DNA of 64,000 bases, taken from assembly GCF_023617245.1 (NCBI RefSeq), contig NZ_CP067396.1, positions 1,798,001 to 1,862,000 of the forward strand, written 5' to 3'. The stretch is from Lysobacter enzymogenes. Its GTDB lineage: Bacteria; Pseudomonadota; Gammaproteobacteria; Xanthomonadales; Xanthomonadaceae. The translations under genes were made by a program, and so were the position numbers. Positions 55,136 to 64,000 of the stretch are shown here, in pieces. The notes under the pieces were generated by a model, which worked only from the letters and a program-made list of their open reading frames with translations, did not search any database and was not told the DNA's origin. How positions within the stretch are numbered: the first letter of the stretch is position 1; each line of letters starts with the position of its first letter.

Positions 55136-55540
55136 GCGCCTTCCTTGGCGTGCTGTGCGAGGCGTCAGTGTGGCCGCTGCCCGGATCGAGGCGAATAGGA
55201 AAACTCCGCTGCGCGGTTCGGAATCGGCCGCGATGTCCGCTGGGGGCGTGGCGCTTCAACCGCACCGATCGGCCGATACCTGTAATAAGAGGCGATGGAT
55301 CGCGCGCGATGCTCTTCGAGCGCCACATTGCCGCGATAACTGCGAAAGCAGTCGCCTTTTCGATTCCGCTCTTCGCGCACCGCAAAGAAATCTGGACGGA
55401 ATCCTTGTGAGAAACGCGCACTTTTTCTACTGAAACTCTTCCGTCCGTCTTCGCTCGCCGACCGCCGATCGGTCGCGGTGTTCCCAGCCGACATCGGGCG
55501 ATCGACGATTCGCCCCGGTCGCAGTCTTGGGGAAACGATC
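55136..55540. other. Divergent promoter region of the pilin genes
   Basis: This 405-bp gap separates the minus pseudopilin from the plus minor-pilin operon. It is less GC-rich in its right half (about 55280-55440). No gene is seen and I could not assign a sigma-54 or sigma-70 promoter with confidence. Confidence 0.45.
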
Positions 55541-56068
55541 GTGCGCGCACGCAACGTACGCGGTTTCACTTTGATCGAACTGCTCGTGACGATTTCGCTG
55601 GTGGCGATTCTGCTCGGACTGGGCTTGCCCGGCTTCCAGCAAGCCATCCGCTCGAACCGGGTCGCCGTGTCGACGAACGAAATGCAGGCCGCCATGACCT
55701 TGGCGCGCAGCGAAGCGATGCGCACGCCGCGCGGCGGCCACGTCTGCGCTTCGCGCGACGGGCTGGGGTGCGGCGGAAGCTGGAGCGACGGCTGGATGGT
55801 CTGGACCGACCGCAACAACAACGATGTGCCCCAGCCCGACGAAGTGTTGCGCTATTTCAAGCCCACCGCGCAGCTCGAGATCGGCGCCGCGGCGACCGGA
55901 GGCGATGCCACCCGGCTCGCCTTCGACTTGCGCGGACGGTTGAAGGACGGGTTCCCGCGCCGCTTCAGCCTCAAGCCGGCGGACTGCGCTTCCGGCGCCA
56001 ATCTGTTGCGGGAGATCAGCCTGGGCGTCACCGGGCAGGTGCGCATGGAGCGAAAGACATGTCCCTAA
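55541..56068 (+). CDS. fimT: Type IV pilus minor pilin FimT/FimU (GspH family)
   Basis: Protein of 175 residues if translated from GTG 55541, with GGGGA 7 nt upstream. Cleavage region NVRG-FTLIELLVTISLVAILLGLGLPG has Gly8 at -1 and Glu13 at +5. The C-terminal beta domain has the FimT/GspH pattern (WMVWTDRNNNDVPQPDEVLRYF, LRGRLKDGFPRRF). First gene of the operon fimT-pilV-pilW-pilX-pilY1-pilE. These minor pilins prime pilus assembly at the inner membrane. It overlaps pilV by 10 bp. Confidence 0.88.
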   Translation: MRARNVRGFTLIELLVTISLVAILLGLGLPGFQQAIRSNRVAVSTNEMQAAMTLARSEAMRTPRGGHVCASRDGLGCGGSWSDGWMVWTDRNNNDVPQPDEVLRYFKPTAQLEIGAAATGGDATRLAFDLRGRLKDGFPRRFSLKPADCASGANLLREISLGVTGQVRMERKTCP

Positions 56069-56583
56069 TCGTCAACCGCATTACCGCGCGAGCGGCGCCG
56101 CGTCGTTCGCTGCCTGGCGCGCGTTCGCGCCAGCGCGGCTTCAGCCTGATCGAAGTGTTGATCGCGATGCTGGTGATCGGCTTCGGCCTGCTCGGACTGG
56201 CGATGATGCAGACCCTGAGCGTGCGCTATTCGCAGAGCGCCAACTATCGCACCCAGGCCTTCAACCTGGCCTACGACCTGTTCGACCAGATCCGCGCGAA
56301 CCGCGCCCTGTCCGCGCAGTTCACCAAGATCGACGAGGGCAGCTTCAGCGGGGTGACCGGCAAGAACTGCTCGCGCGCGACCAGCGGCTTCGTCGGCCCG
56401 GCCGAGAGCGCGACACGGTGGAAATGCCAGGTGCGCTCCACGCTCGGCGCGGGCGCGTTCGCGCAGGTGACCCAGGACGGCGCGCGCACTACCGTCACGA
56501 TCAGTTGGTCGGACGCGCGCGCCGCGGTCGGCGCGGTCGGCAACAACGCCAACGGACGAATCACGGTGAGCTCCGACCTATGA
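56059..56583 (+). CDS. pilV: Type IV pilus minor pilin PilV
   Basis: Protein of 174 residues. An unusually long leader of 27 residues precedes the cleavage site RQRG-FSLIEVLIAMLVIGFGLLGLAMMQ, with the pattern GLLGLAMMQ typical of PilV. Glu32 is the +5 residue. Starts inside fimT and ends with an ATGA overlap with pilW. Part of the pilus-tip initiation complex with PilW, PilX and PilY1. Confidence 0.88.
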   Translation: MSLIVNRITARAAPRRSLPGARSRQRGFSLIEVLIAMLVIGFGLLGLAMMQTLSVRYSQSANYRTQAFNLAYDLFDQIRANRALSAQFTKIDEGSFSGVTGKNCSRATSGFVGPAESATRWKCQVRSTLGAGAFAQVTQDGARTTVTISWSDARAAVGAVGNNANGRITVSSDL

Positions 56584-57791
56584 CCCGCCTCCGCCGCGCT
56601 TCCGGTTTCAGCTTGATCGAATTGATGGTCGCCCTGGTCCTGGGGGCGTTGTTGGTCCTGGGCCTGCTCAAGATCTTCGACGCATCGCGCGCCAGCTACA
56701 AGCTCTCCGAAGGCTTGGCGCGGGTGCAGGAAAACGGCCGTTTCGCCATGGACTACCTGCAGCGCGATCTGCGGATGGCCGGGCACATGGGCTGCCTCAA
56801 CGACCAGACCCGGTTCTTGTCGAACCCGGCGGGTTTCCGCTCGGCGTTCGTGGCGCAACAGCGGCCCAGCGAAGCGCAGCTCGATGCCGCGCCCGATGCG
56901 CTGCGTTTCAACCACATGATCCAGGGGTTCGAAGCCCGCGGCACCGCTCCCGGCGGCAGCGTCGGGCTTCCGGCCAACGGCGCGTGGGCCGGCTCGCCCA
57001 GTCTGCCCGGCCATGTCGCCGCGCTGACGCCGGCGCCGATGGCGGGCAGCGATGTGGTCGCGGTGCGCTTCTTCTCGCCCGAAGGCGTCCCGGTCAAGGC
57101 GTTCTCCGCATCGAGCGTGACCGTCGACAGCGCGCGCTGGAACCAGGTCATCGCCGCCAACGGCTACGTTCGTCCCGGGTTGCTGGCGGTCGCGGATTGC
57201 CAGAGCGCGATCAGCTTCGAGGCCACCTCGATCGACCAGAGCGGGGCCGATACCGTCATCGGCGTGGCGGTGTCCGGGCTCAATCGGTCCGGCTTGGGCG
57301 AAGGGCCTTTTTCGCCGGGCCAGGCCACCCTGTATCGCGCCGAGACGATGGTGTACTACGTCGCGCCAAACCCCGAGGCCGGCAACGAGCCCACGCTGTA
57401 CCGGGCGCGTTTCACCGCAGAGCCCGGCGCCGCGACGGCGACCCTGGTGGGCGGTGCGCCCGAGCCGCTGGTCGAAGGGATCGAGAACATGCAGTTGATC
57501 TACGGCCTGGACAGCCAGACCGATCAGACGCGCCAGCCGACCGGCTTCGTTTCGCGCCAAGCCGTGGCCGATGCGGTGCAGCCCGGCGCAGATCGTCTGC
57601 CATGGCGCCGCGTCGGATTGGTGCAGGTCGCGTTTCTCTTGCGCAGCGCCGACGGCGCCGGCGCGCCCGCGGGTCTGATCGCGGAGAAGCCGAGATTGCT
57701 GGGCGTACAGACCGCGCCGCCCGACGACGGCCGCTACCGCACCGTCTACGAATCCACCATCGCCTTGCGCAACCGACTGTTCGGAAACTGA
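56580..57791 (+). CDS. pilW: Type IV pilus assembly protein PilW
   Basis: Protein of 403 residues. Cleavage region RRASG-FSLIELMVALVLGALLVLGLLKIF has Gly9 at -1 and Glu at +5. RVQENGRFAMDYLQRDLRMAG is a PilW hallmark, as is the MGCLN segment. The long C-terminal domain (GIENMQLIYGLDSQTD, VRRVGLVQVAFLLRS-like) is the PilW-specific region. ATGA overlap with pilV. Confidence 0.92.
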   Translation: MTRLRRASGFSLIELMVALVLGALLVLGLLKIFDASRASYKLSEGLARVQENGRFAMDYLQRDLRMAGHMGCLNDQTRFLSNPAGFRSAFVAQQRPSEAQLDAAPDALRFNHMIQGFEARGTAPGGSVGLPANGAWAGSPSLPGHVAALTPAPMAGSDVVAVRFFSPEGVPVKAFSASSVTVDSARWNQVIAANGYVRPGLLAVADCQSAISFEATSIDQSGADTVIGVAVSGLNRSGLGEGPFSPGQATLYRAETMVYYVAPNPEAGNEPTLYRARFTAEPGAATATLVGGAPEPLVEGIENMQLIYGLDSQTDQTRQPTGFVSRQAVADAVQPGADRLPWRRVGLVQVAFLLRSADGAGAPAGLIAEKPRLLGVQTAPPDDGRYRTVYESTIALRNRLFGN

Positions 57792-57804
57792 CCGGAGCAC
57801 GCCC

Positions 57805-58290
57805 ATGCCCTCCATCCGCCTATACCGGGCGCCGCCGCGGCGCCAACGCGGCGCGGCGCTCTACGTCGCCCTGATCATGCTGATCCTGCTGGCCTTGCTC
57901 GGCCTGGTGGGCATGCAAGTGACCGGCATGCAGGAGCGGATGTCGGCCAACTACGGCCGCGTCAGTACGGCGTTCCAGAACGCGGAAGCGCTGGCCCGGC
58001 AGCGGGAAACCGCGATCCGCACGGCGCTTTACGCAGGCGGCGGCACGTTCCAGGCCGACGAGGAGCTGTGTTCGACGACGTACGACCCGTCGACCTGGGC
58101 CAACGCCGCCGCCTCCGATAGCGCCACCCATATCCGCCGCATCGACAAGTGCGTTCCGGCATCGAGCCTGGTCGTGGGCGGAAAGAAGAACGAAGACACC
58201 GGAAACATCTACCAGGTCAGCGCCCTGCGCGGCGACCTGGACGCGAACGCCGGCGCCAGCGCCGCGGTCGACACGATCTTCATTCCTTGA
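57805..58290 (+). CDS. pilX: Type IV pilus assembly protein PilX
   Basis: Protein of 161 residues. The N-terminus RQRGAALYVALIMLILLALLGLVGMQVT has the PilX pattern (RGAAL followed by a hydrophobic helix, without the classic +5 Glu), then GMQERMSANYGRVSTAFQNAEAL. The C-terminal half (VYQVSALRGD-like IYQVSALRG) resembles a minor-pilin globular domain. It starts 13 bp after pilW and is followed by pilY1. It belongs to the pilus-tip complex. Confidence 0.9.
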   Translation: MPSIRLYRAPPRRQRGAALYVALIMLILLALLGLVGMQVTGMQERMSANYGRVSTAFQNAEALARQRETAIRTALYAGGGTFQADEELCSTTYDPSTWANAAASDSATHIRRIDKCVPASSLVVGGKKNEDTGNIYQVSALRGDLDANAGASAAVDTIFIP

Positions 58291-58306
58291 TTCGGCGGGT
58301 TACGAC

Positions 58307-61300
58307 ATGAATCCCAAGACCCAACTGCGCAGCGCCCTGTGTGCCGTCGCCGCCGCGTCGGCTGTCGTCGGCTGGCTGTGGCTCAGCAATTCCGGTGAGA
58401 GCGTCGCTTCGAGTAACGATTACGCGATCGCCGAAAAGCCGCTGTACACGGCCAACTCCGTGCCGCCGCTGATGATGCTGGTCGCTTCGCGGGACGAGCA
58501 GTTGTTCGAGAAAGCCTATAGCGATTACTCGAACCTCACCGATATCGACGGCGACGGCCTGCTCGATCCGACCTACGACAACTCGCTTACCTACGAGGGC
58601 TATTTCGATCCCGAACTTTGCTACTCGTACGACGAGGCGAGGAAGGTGTTCAAGGCGGTGGCCGGGCGAAAAAAAGACCACAAATGCAACGGCCAGTGGA
58701 GCGGCAATTTCGCCAATTGGGTCTCGATGAGCCGGCTCGACCTGCTGCGCTACGTGCTTTACGGCGGAAAGCGTTCCGCCGACTCGGCCAGCCAGACGAT
58801 CATAGAACGCGCTCATTTGCCCAACGACAGCCACGCCTGGTCGAAGGTTTATCGTGGCAGCGACATCGCCAGTTACGTTCCCGGGGGGAGCGCGCCGATG
58901 ACGTTCTGCAACGTCAGTCTGGAGGATGGTATCGAGTACGACAGGACGGGTAGAGGGGCGCCGTTGCTGAGGTACGCATCCGGGGCCTATCCGAGTTGGG
59001 GCGTGACCGAGTACGCCCAGTGCCTGGCCAAGTTGGGGCCGCTCGGCGTCGACGGCGGCGCGCCCGACGGCGACGGCGACCGACCGGCGCGGGCGGCCAT
59101 CACCAACAAGGTTATGCGGGTCGAAGTGTGCGACCCCACGGTTGGCGAAGACGCCCGCGAGAGCTTTTGCCGTCCGTACGGTAGCTCCTGGAAGCCGGCC
59201 GGCCTGCTGCAGGAGTACGGTGAAACCGGCAGGCTTCGCTTCGGCATGATTTCAGGGACCTACAGCCGGCCGCGCGACGGCGGGGTGCTGCGCAAGAACG
59301 TCGGCCTGTTCGCCGGCAACGCCGCCGCCGGCGGTTGCGCGACGGGCGACGAGGTCGACCTGTCGAACGGTACGTTCTGCAACCAAGGCAACGGCAGCGA
59401 GGGCATCGTCAATACACTCGACCGTTTCCGGCTAGTGAACTGGGACGGGAGGGAAGTCGGCTGGAATTCCAGGAACAGCGGCGGCAGCTGGGATTTCAAT
59501 TACGGCTGGGGAAACGATTGCCCTTACATGCATTCGAATGCGTCGATCGCCGATCCAGGTCCGGGGTCCGGGGCCGCATGCACGGCTTGGGGAAATCCCA
59601 TCAGCGAGATGTACGCCGAAGCGTTGCGCTATCTGGCCGGCAGCTCGCCGACCGGCACCTTCGGGGCGATCTCCACAGTCGGCGATGCAACCGGGGCGCC
59701 TCGTCCGGCCTGGGTCGACCCCTACGGGCCGGCCAAGGCCTACGGCGGCGGCAACAATTACTGCGCCAACTGCCGCATCATGATCCTGTCCAGCGGCACC
59801 AATACCTACGATGGAAACAACATTCCCGGCTCGCCTTCCGGACTGGACTCCGCGGCCACCGCCACCGCCGCACTGGGCCAGGCCGAGGGCATCAACGGAA
59901 GCAAGTACTTCGTCGGTTCCGGGGCGACGGCGCCGCAGGCGAACCTGTATCAGTCGTCGGCCACATTCGTCTGTACGGCCACGACGATCTCCAATCTGGC
60001 CTGGGTGCGCGGTATCTGCGACGACGCTCCCCAGCGCGAAGGAAGCTATCTGGTTGCCGGGCTGGCCAAGACCGCCTATGAGAAAGACCTGCGTTCGGAT
60101 CTGAGCGCCAAGGGACGTCCGGTCGGGCGGATCAACAATGTCGTCACCTATGCCGTCGCTTTGGCCGATACCCTTCCCAAGATCGAAATCGATATGGGAG
60201 GAACCGGCGCGGCGGCCCGCGTCATCACCCTGTCGCCGATATGCAAGGCGGGCGATTTCTCCAGCGGCCGAAGCTGCCAGCTGATCGATACCCAGGCCGG
60301 TCAGCAAGCCGGTGCGGGCGGGCGCGTTTACGGCCGGCATTTTCGTACCGACGGCCGGGCCGGTAGCCTGATGTATACCTGGGACGGCGCCGCGGCCGGC
60401 GAATCCAACGATCGCGACGTCACCTTCATGATCAGCTATTGCGTCGGCTCGGCCTGCAATGTCGAGACGACGACTGGGTTCGCCGGCTACGACGTGTGTT
60501 GGGGCACCGGCATCGACGCCGACACCAATGTGCAGTCGGCGCCGGTTTGCAGAGATGCCAACCAGCGGCCGTTGGTGGCCGAAGACGAGGTGCTAGTTCG
60601 AGTGGAGGGCATTGGTTCCTCGTCGGGCGGACATTTCTACATGGGGTTCGGTATCACCGGCGCGGTCTCCGGAAATCAGGCGTATCCGGGCGTCTACCGT
60701 TACGATCCTCCCGGAAACGGAAGCAATTGCCGTCGTCCCAATGGCGCGGTGTGCTCGGCCAGCGCGACCTTCAACCTGCTCACCGGCGAATCTCCGGACC
60801 AGGTGCGTTGGCCGATGAACAATGCCTTCAATCGCCAATGGCGACGGCCGGTCGTGGTCAAGTTCGCCGCGGCGAACCAGGCTTCCAGCTCGCTCGAATC
60901 CCCGCTGTGGTTGGCAGCCAAGTACGGTACGCAGATCAGCGATAGCGCCGACAACGATGCCAACCCGGATTGGGACAACGACGGCGACGGCGAGCCCGAC
61001 AACTATCTGCTCGCGCGCGATCCGGCCAAGTTGAAGCAGCAACTGCGAACCCTGATCGAGGATGCCGCGGCGCCGCCTTCGGTCAGCGGGGGCGGAGCTT
61101 CGGGCGCGCGCTTGACGCCGGACGCTTCGTTCGCCATCGACGCCTCGTTCAAGATGGAGGTGACGAAAGCGACCAACGACTGGGTCGGCAATCTCTCCGC
61201 CTATAACCTCAACCAGGACGGCACCCTCGGCAGCGAACGCTGGAGCGCGGCCAGGATGCTGACCTCGCAGGCCGCCGGCGGCGCACGCAAGATCCGCATG

Positions 61301-63154
61301 GTGCTGGAGCCGACCAAGGTCGGCGCGAACGGCGCGGTTCAGGTCGCCGCCGCGGTGCGCGATTTCACCGCGGGCGAGCTGGCGTCGAATCCCTTGATCG
61401 GCCCATTGCAGCGCCTGGGCCTGACCGGTACGGAAAGCTGGATGGCCGGCAAGACCGCGGCCGACGTGGTCGCGTATCTCAAGGGCGCGACCAACGGCGC
61501 GCCGTTCCGCAGGCGCAGCGAAGTATTGGGCGACATCGTCAACTCGACCTTGGAGATCGTTTCGTCCAAGGACGATTTCGGTTGGGGCGATTGGGCGCTG
61601 CAAGCGTCTCCGGGCTGGAAGGGCCAGCTCGGCGGCAGCTATAAGGAATTCGTCAAGAACAAGAACCCGACGCGCAACACGGCGTATGTCGGCGCGAACG
61701 ACGGCATGCTGCACGCCTTCGACGCGACCGCCAGCGGCGGCCGGGAGCGCTTCGCCTATATCCCGTCGGCGGTGCTGTCGCGCATGGGCGACCTCGCCAA
61801 TCCCTTGTACGACCACCGATACACCATGGACGGCGACGTGGTGTCGGGCGATGTGCCGACATCGGCGAGCGGCGACTGGCGTACCGTGTTGCTCGCCAGC
61901 GCCGGGGCGGGCGGACGCTCGCTGTCCGCGCTCGACGTCACCGATCCGGACGGATTCGGCAATGCGTCGGTGCTGTGGGAGTTGCGCGGAACCAACGGCA
62001 ACGGCAGCGGTGCCGCCACCGACGACCTCGGGCATGTGCTGGGGCGGCCGGCGATCGTGCCGATCGTCGGCGCCAGCGCGACCAGTCCGCCGCGCTGGGT
62101 GGCATTGTTCGGCAACGGTGTCAATTCGAGCACCGGCGCGCCGGTCCTGTTCGTGGTGGACGTGAACACCGGCGCGGTGTTGGCGCGGTTGAAGCCGACC
62201 GGGTCGGAGTATGCGGTCAGGAACGGCCTGATGAACGTCGCGCCGGTGGCGCTGTACAACAACGACGGCCTGGTCGACGCGGTCTACGGCGGCGACCTGC
62301 AGGGCAATGTGTGGAAGTTCGATCTGTCCGGAGGAGCGGCGAGCAGCTGGTCGGTCGCGTTCGGCGCGACGCCGTTGTTCACCGCGAAGGATGCGGCCGG
62401 CGCCGCGCAACCCATCACCGGCGGCCTGGAAGTCTCGCGCGGGCCCGGCGGCGGAGCCACCGTGTACTTCGGTACCGGCCGCTACTTCGCGGTCGGCGAC
62501 AACATCGTCAGCAATCCGCAGGTGCAGAGCCTGTACGGCATCTTCGACCGCTGTTCGAGCCCCGCCTGCGCCACGCCGATCCGCGGCGACCGCACTGCGG
62601 TGCTGGGCGAGCAGATACTGAGCGTGGGGACGAACAACGCCGGTTATCGCGTGCGCAACGTGAGCCGCAACGAGCCGAAGGAGTCGGGTTGGTTCATCGA
62701 CCTCAAGGTCGGTACTGCGACAGGCGAGCGCTTCATCGGCCGGCCGCGGCTGCAGAACGGCAAGGTGTTCTTCACCACCTTCGAGCCGCTGGGCGACAAC
62801 TGCGAGGCGGGCGGACGCAACTGGTTGTTCGGCGTGGACATGCGTTCCGGCGGCGGTTCGATGGCCGGCGTCAGCACCTCGCCGGGCGGCAGCAACGTCT
62901 GCAGCGGCGATTGCGGCAGCGTATCGCTGGACAACAAGGTCAGCGCGCCGGCCAAGCACACCGATGTATTGCTGCCGCCGCCGCCCGGCTCGCAGATCGT
63001 CGGTTGCGGTACCGATCCGAGCTGCTCCAACGAAGCCGCGTTGCGCGAGCAACTGGCTACGAAGCAGTGCTCGATGGTCCTGCGCAGCAACGGATCGGGC
63101 CCGCTGTATCTGCCGCGTCCGTGCGGACGGCAGTCGTGGCGTCAGGTGCGCTGA
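58307..63154 (+). CDS. pilY1: Type IV pilus tip protein PilY1
   Basis: Protein of 1615 residues with an exported N-terminus (hydrophobic AVAAASAVVGWLWL). Acidic calcium-type loops occur near residue 79 (DIDGDGLLDPTYD) and residue 882 (DNDANPDWDNDGDGEPDN). From about residue 1075 the PilY1 beta-propeller domain is clear: GDIVNSTLEIV, NTAYVGANDGMLHAFDA, AYIPSAVLSRM, WRTVLLASAGAGGRSLSALDV and GGDLQGNVWKFDL. At residues 1316-1324 the canonical Ca loop reads L-Y-N-N-D-G-L-V-D, so the first Asp of the usual D-x-N-x-D-G is absent. PilY1 controls pilus retraction and adhesion and may be an adhesin or mechanosensor. Overlaps the preferred pilE reading by an upstream ATG. Confidence 0.93.
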   Translation: MNPKTQLRSALCAVAAASAVVGWLWLSNSGESVASSNDYAIAEKPLYTANSVPPLMMLVASRDEQLFEKAYSDYSNLTDIDGDGLLDPTYDNSLTYEGYFDPELCYSYDEARKVFKAVAGRKKDHKCNGQWSGNFANWVSMSRLDLLRYVLYGGKRSADSASQTIIERAHLPNDSHAWSKVYRGSDIASYVPGGSAPMTFCNVSLEDGIEYDRTGRGAPLLRYASGAYPSWGVTEYAQCLAKLGPLGVDGGAPDGDGDRPARAAITNKVMRVEVCDPTVGEDARESFCRPYGSSWKPAGLLQEYGETGRLRFGMISGTYSRPRDGGVLRKNVGLFAGNAAAGGCATGDEVDLSNGTFCNQGNGSEGIVNTLDRFRLVNWDGREVGWNSRNSGGSWDFNYGWGNDCPYMHSNASIADPGPGSGAACTAWGNPISEMYAEALRYLAGSSPTGTFGAISTVGDATGAPRPAWVDPYGPAKAYGGGNNYCANCRIMILSSGTNTYDGNNIPGSPSGLDSAATATAALGQAEGINGSKYFVGSGATAPQANLYQSSATFVCTATTISNLAWVRGICDDAPQREGSYLVAGLAKTAYEKDLRSDLSAKGRPVGRINNVVTYAVALADTLPKIEIDMGGTGAAARVITLSPICKAGDFSSGRSCQLIDTQAGQQAGAGGRVYGRHFRTDGRAGSLMYTWDGAAAGESNDRDVTFMISYCVGSACNVETTTGFAGYDVCWGTGIDADTNVQSAPVCRDANQRPLVAEDEVLVRVEGIGSSSGGHFYMGFGITGAVSGNQAYPGVYRYDPPGNGSNCRRPNGAVCSASATFNLLTGESPDQVRWPMNNAFNRQWRRPVVVKFAAANQASSSLESPLWLAAKYGTQISDSADNDANPDWDNDGDGEPDNYLLARDPAKLKQQLRTLIEDAAAPPSVSGGGASGARLTPDASFAIDASFKMEVTKATNDWVGNLSAYNLNQDGTLGSERWSAARMLTSQAAGGARKIRMVLEPTKVGANGAVQVAAAVRDFTAGELASNPLIGPLQRLGLTGTESWMAGKTAADVVAYLKGATNGAPFRRRSEVLGDIVNSTLEIVSSKDDFGWGDWALQASPGWKGQLGGSYKEFVKNKNPTRNTAYVGANDGMLHAFDATASGGRERFAYIPSAVLSRMGDLANPLYDHRYTMDGDVVSGDVPTSASGDWRTVLLASAGAGGRSLSALDVTDPDGFGNASVLWELRGTNGNGSGAATDDLGHVLGRPAIVPIVGASATSPPRWVALFGNGVNSSTGAPVLFVVDVNTGAVLARLKPTGSEYAVRNGLMNVAPVALYNNDGLVDAVYGGDLQGNVWKFDLSGGAASSWSVAFGATPLFTAKDAAGAAQPITGGLEVSRGPGGGATVYFGTGRYFAVGDNIVSNPQVQSLYGIFDRCSSPACATPIRGDRTAVLGEQILSVGTNNAGYRVRNVSRNEPKESGWFIDLKVGTATGERFIGRPRLQNGKVFFTTFEPLGDNCEAGGRNWLFGVDMRSGGGSMAGVSTSPGGSNVCSGDCGSVSLDNKVSAPAKHTDVLLPPPPGSQIVGCGTDPSCSNEAALREQLATKQCSMVLRSNGSGPLYLPRPCGRQSWRQVR

Positions 63155-63186
63155 TGGTTCCGTCGACCAAGGTGGAGAGCTTCGGT

Positions 63187-63645
63187 ATGTCCGTTCAAGG
63201 TTTTGCGGAACTTCATGGTCACGGCCGCGCGCGGGGGCAGGCGGGCTTCACTTTGATCGAGTTGATGATCGCGGTCGCGATCGTCGGTATCTTGGCGGCG
63301 ATCGCCTATCCGGCGTACGACGACAGCGTGCGCAAGGGGCGTCGCGCGCAGGCCAAGGCGGACTTGGTGGAACTGGCGCAGCGCGCGGAGCGCTTTTACA
63401 CGCTGAACAATACCTACGCGGGTTTTTGGGGCAGCGTGCCGTCGGGCGACAAACGCTCGCCGCGAACCGGGAACGCCTTTTACCTGCTCGAGCGCTCGTC
63501 GGGCGATACCGATGCCAATGCGTTCACCTTGTCCGCGACGCCAACCGGAGCGCAGGTCGCCGATTCCGGATGCGGGACGTTGAGCATCAATCAGGCGGGC
63601 GTTCGTTCCATCTCCGGCTCGATGGAGCCGGCGCGTTGTTGGTGA
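63187..63645 (+). CDS. pilE: Type IV pilin-like protein PilE
   Basis: Protein of 152 residues from ATG 63187, which has GGAG 9 nt upstream; an in-frame ATG at 63154 overlapping the pilY1 stop is the alternative. Cleavage region RGQAG-FTLIELMIAVAIVGILAAIAYPAYDD has Gly20 at -1 and Glu25 at +5. KGRRAQAKADLVELAQRAERFYTLNNTY is the PilE signature, and the C-terminus has a Cys pair (SGCGTL and RCW) forming the expected D-loop. Last gene of the minor-pilin operon. Confidence 0.9.
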   Translation: MSVQGFAELHGHGRARGQAGFTLIELMIAVAIVGILAAIAYPAYDDSVRKGRRAQAKADLVELAQRAERFYTLNNTYAGFWGSVPSGDKRSPRTGNAFYLLERSSGDTDANAFTLSATPTGAQVADSGCGTLSINQAGVRSISGSMEPARCW

Positions 63646-63817
63646 CGAACGGACTGCGTTTCGCGCGACGGCATTGAGCCGCGGAAGATTCCTACACCGG
63701 TCAGCGGCGAAGCCTGCCGGACATAGGGCGAGGGATGAGGGAGGATCGCTTCGTCGGTACGGCGGGCCCGCCGTACCGACGAATCCAGGGACGATTCACT
63801 TTTCAAGGAGGAATGCA

Positions 63818-64000
63818 ATGCGCATTGGCAATCAGTGGTGGGCCGTGTTGTTGCTGCTCGGCGTGTTCGGGCAGTCGAATCAGGCTCTGGCGGCTCAATC
63901 CAAGCCGCAAGCGGATACGGCGAGCTATACCGAGCTCGGCGGTTATCTGCACAGCGATGCGGAGATAAACGCCTGGTACGAACTGCTGTATCGCCTGCGC
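63818..64000 (+). CDS. Exported protein, N-terminal fragment (continues beyond the window)
   Basis: 61 codons are visible. The start ATG 63818 has AAGGAGG 7 nt upstream. The N-terminus is a signal peptide (WWAVLLLLGVFGQSNQALA, cleavage near ALAA), then a charged/polar region (SYTELGGYLHSDAEINAWY). No family recognised from so short a fragment. It follows pilE by 172 bp and could be a separate transcript. Confidence 0.75.
   Translation, partial: MRIGNQWWAVLLLLGVFGQSNQALAAQSKPQADTASYTELGGYLHSDAEINAWYELLYRLR

Overview
The window is high-GC DNA (about 70 % G+C by eye) from a Gram-negative bacterium, most likely Lysobacter or a close relative in the Xanthomonadaceae. Support comes from an alpha-lytic-protease-type S1 prepro-protease, large TonB-dependent receptors paired with SapC/cupin proteins, a short rfbBACD operon, a minor-pilin operon ending in pilY1/pilE, and GTAGGAGC-type REP palindromes. 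I see no rRNA, tRNA, CRISPR array, prophage or insertion sequence.

Layout. 1-2624 (minus): the edge of a probable peptide-antibiotic (NRPS) locus, with a SyrP-like 2-oxoglutarate oxygenase cut by the left border and an MsbA-like ABC exporter. 3362-7326: a beta-helix lipoprotein, a 200-residue protein carrying the T-x-x-L-S-G-C signature of BLF1/CNF1 toxin deamidases, and an alpha-lytic-like protease. 7753-15462 (plus): a beta-glucan uptake and use operon (TonB receptor, SapC, cupin-8, GH5 with C-terminal beta-sandwich, glucokinase) behind a perfect LacI-type palindrome. 16211-28674: an N-acetylgalactosamine locus, with agaS, ROK kinase, agaZ, agaR and nagA/agaA on minus and a GH31 glycosidase and TonB receptor on plus. 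The two arms diverge from an AT-rich region holding nine CTTTC motifs, the expected AgaR-type operator. 28733-35384: small secreted proteins, an Endo-H-like GH18, a fatty-acid-hydroxylase/O-methyltransferase pair, a DUF3472 protein and a DUF2268 protease. 35773-39236: dTDP-rhamnose synthesis. 39508-47458: peptide and nutrient uptake (POT, OPT, S9 peptidase, DUF819). 47765-54408 (minus): ybdD, cstA, corA, a DUF4105 protein and corC, with dense non-coding repeats including three abutting pentanucleotide arrays. 54602-63645: type IV pilus minor pilins and PilY1/PilE. A partial exported protein runs off the right end.

How it fits together. Much of the window looks like a predatory or saprophytic lifestyle: secreted protease, glycan-degrading enzymes with matched outer-membrane receptors and dedicated kinases, peptide importers, pili, and antibiotic export. 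The two observations most worth pursuing are the BLF1/CNF1-like deamidase candidate at 5355-5957 and the GH31-centred GalNAc regulon with its CTTTC operator cluster. All functional calls come from reading motifs and context; no database search was run.
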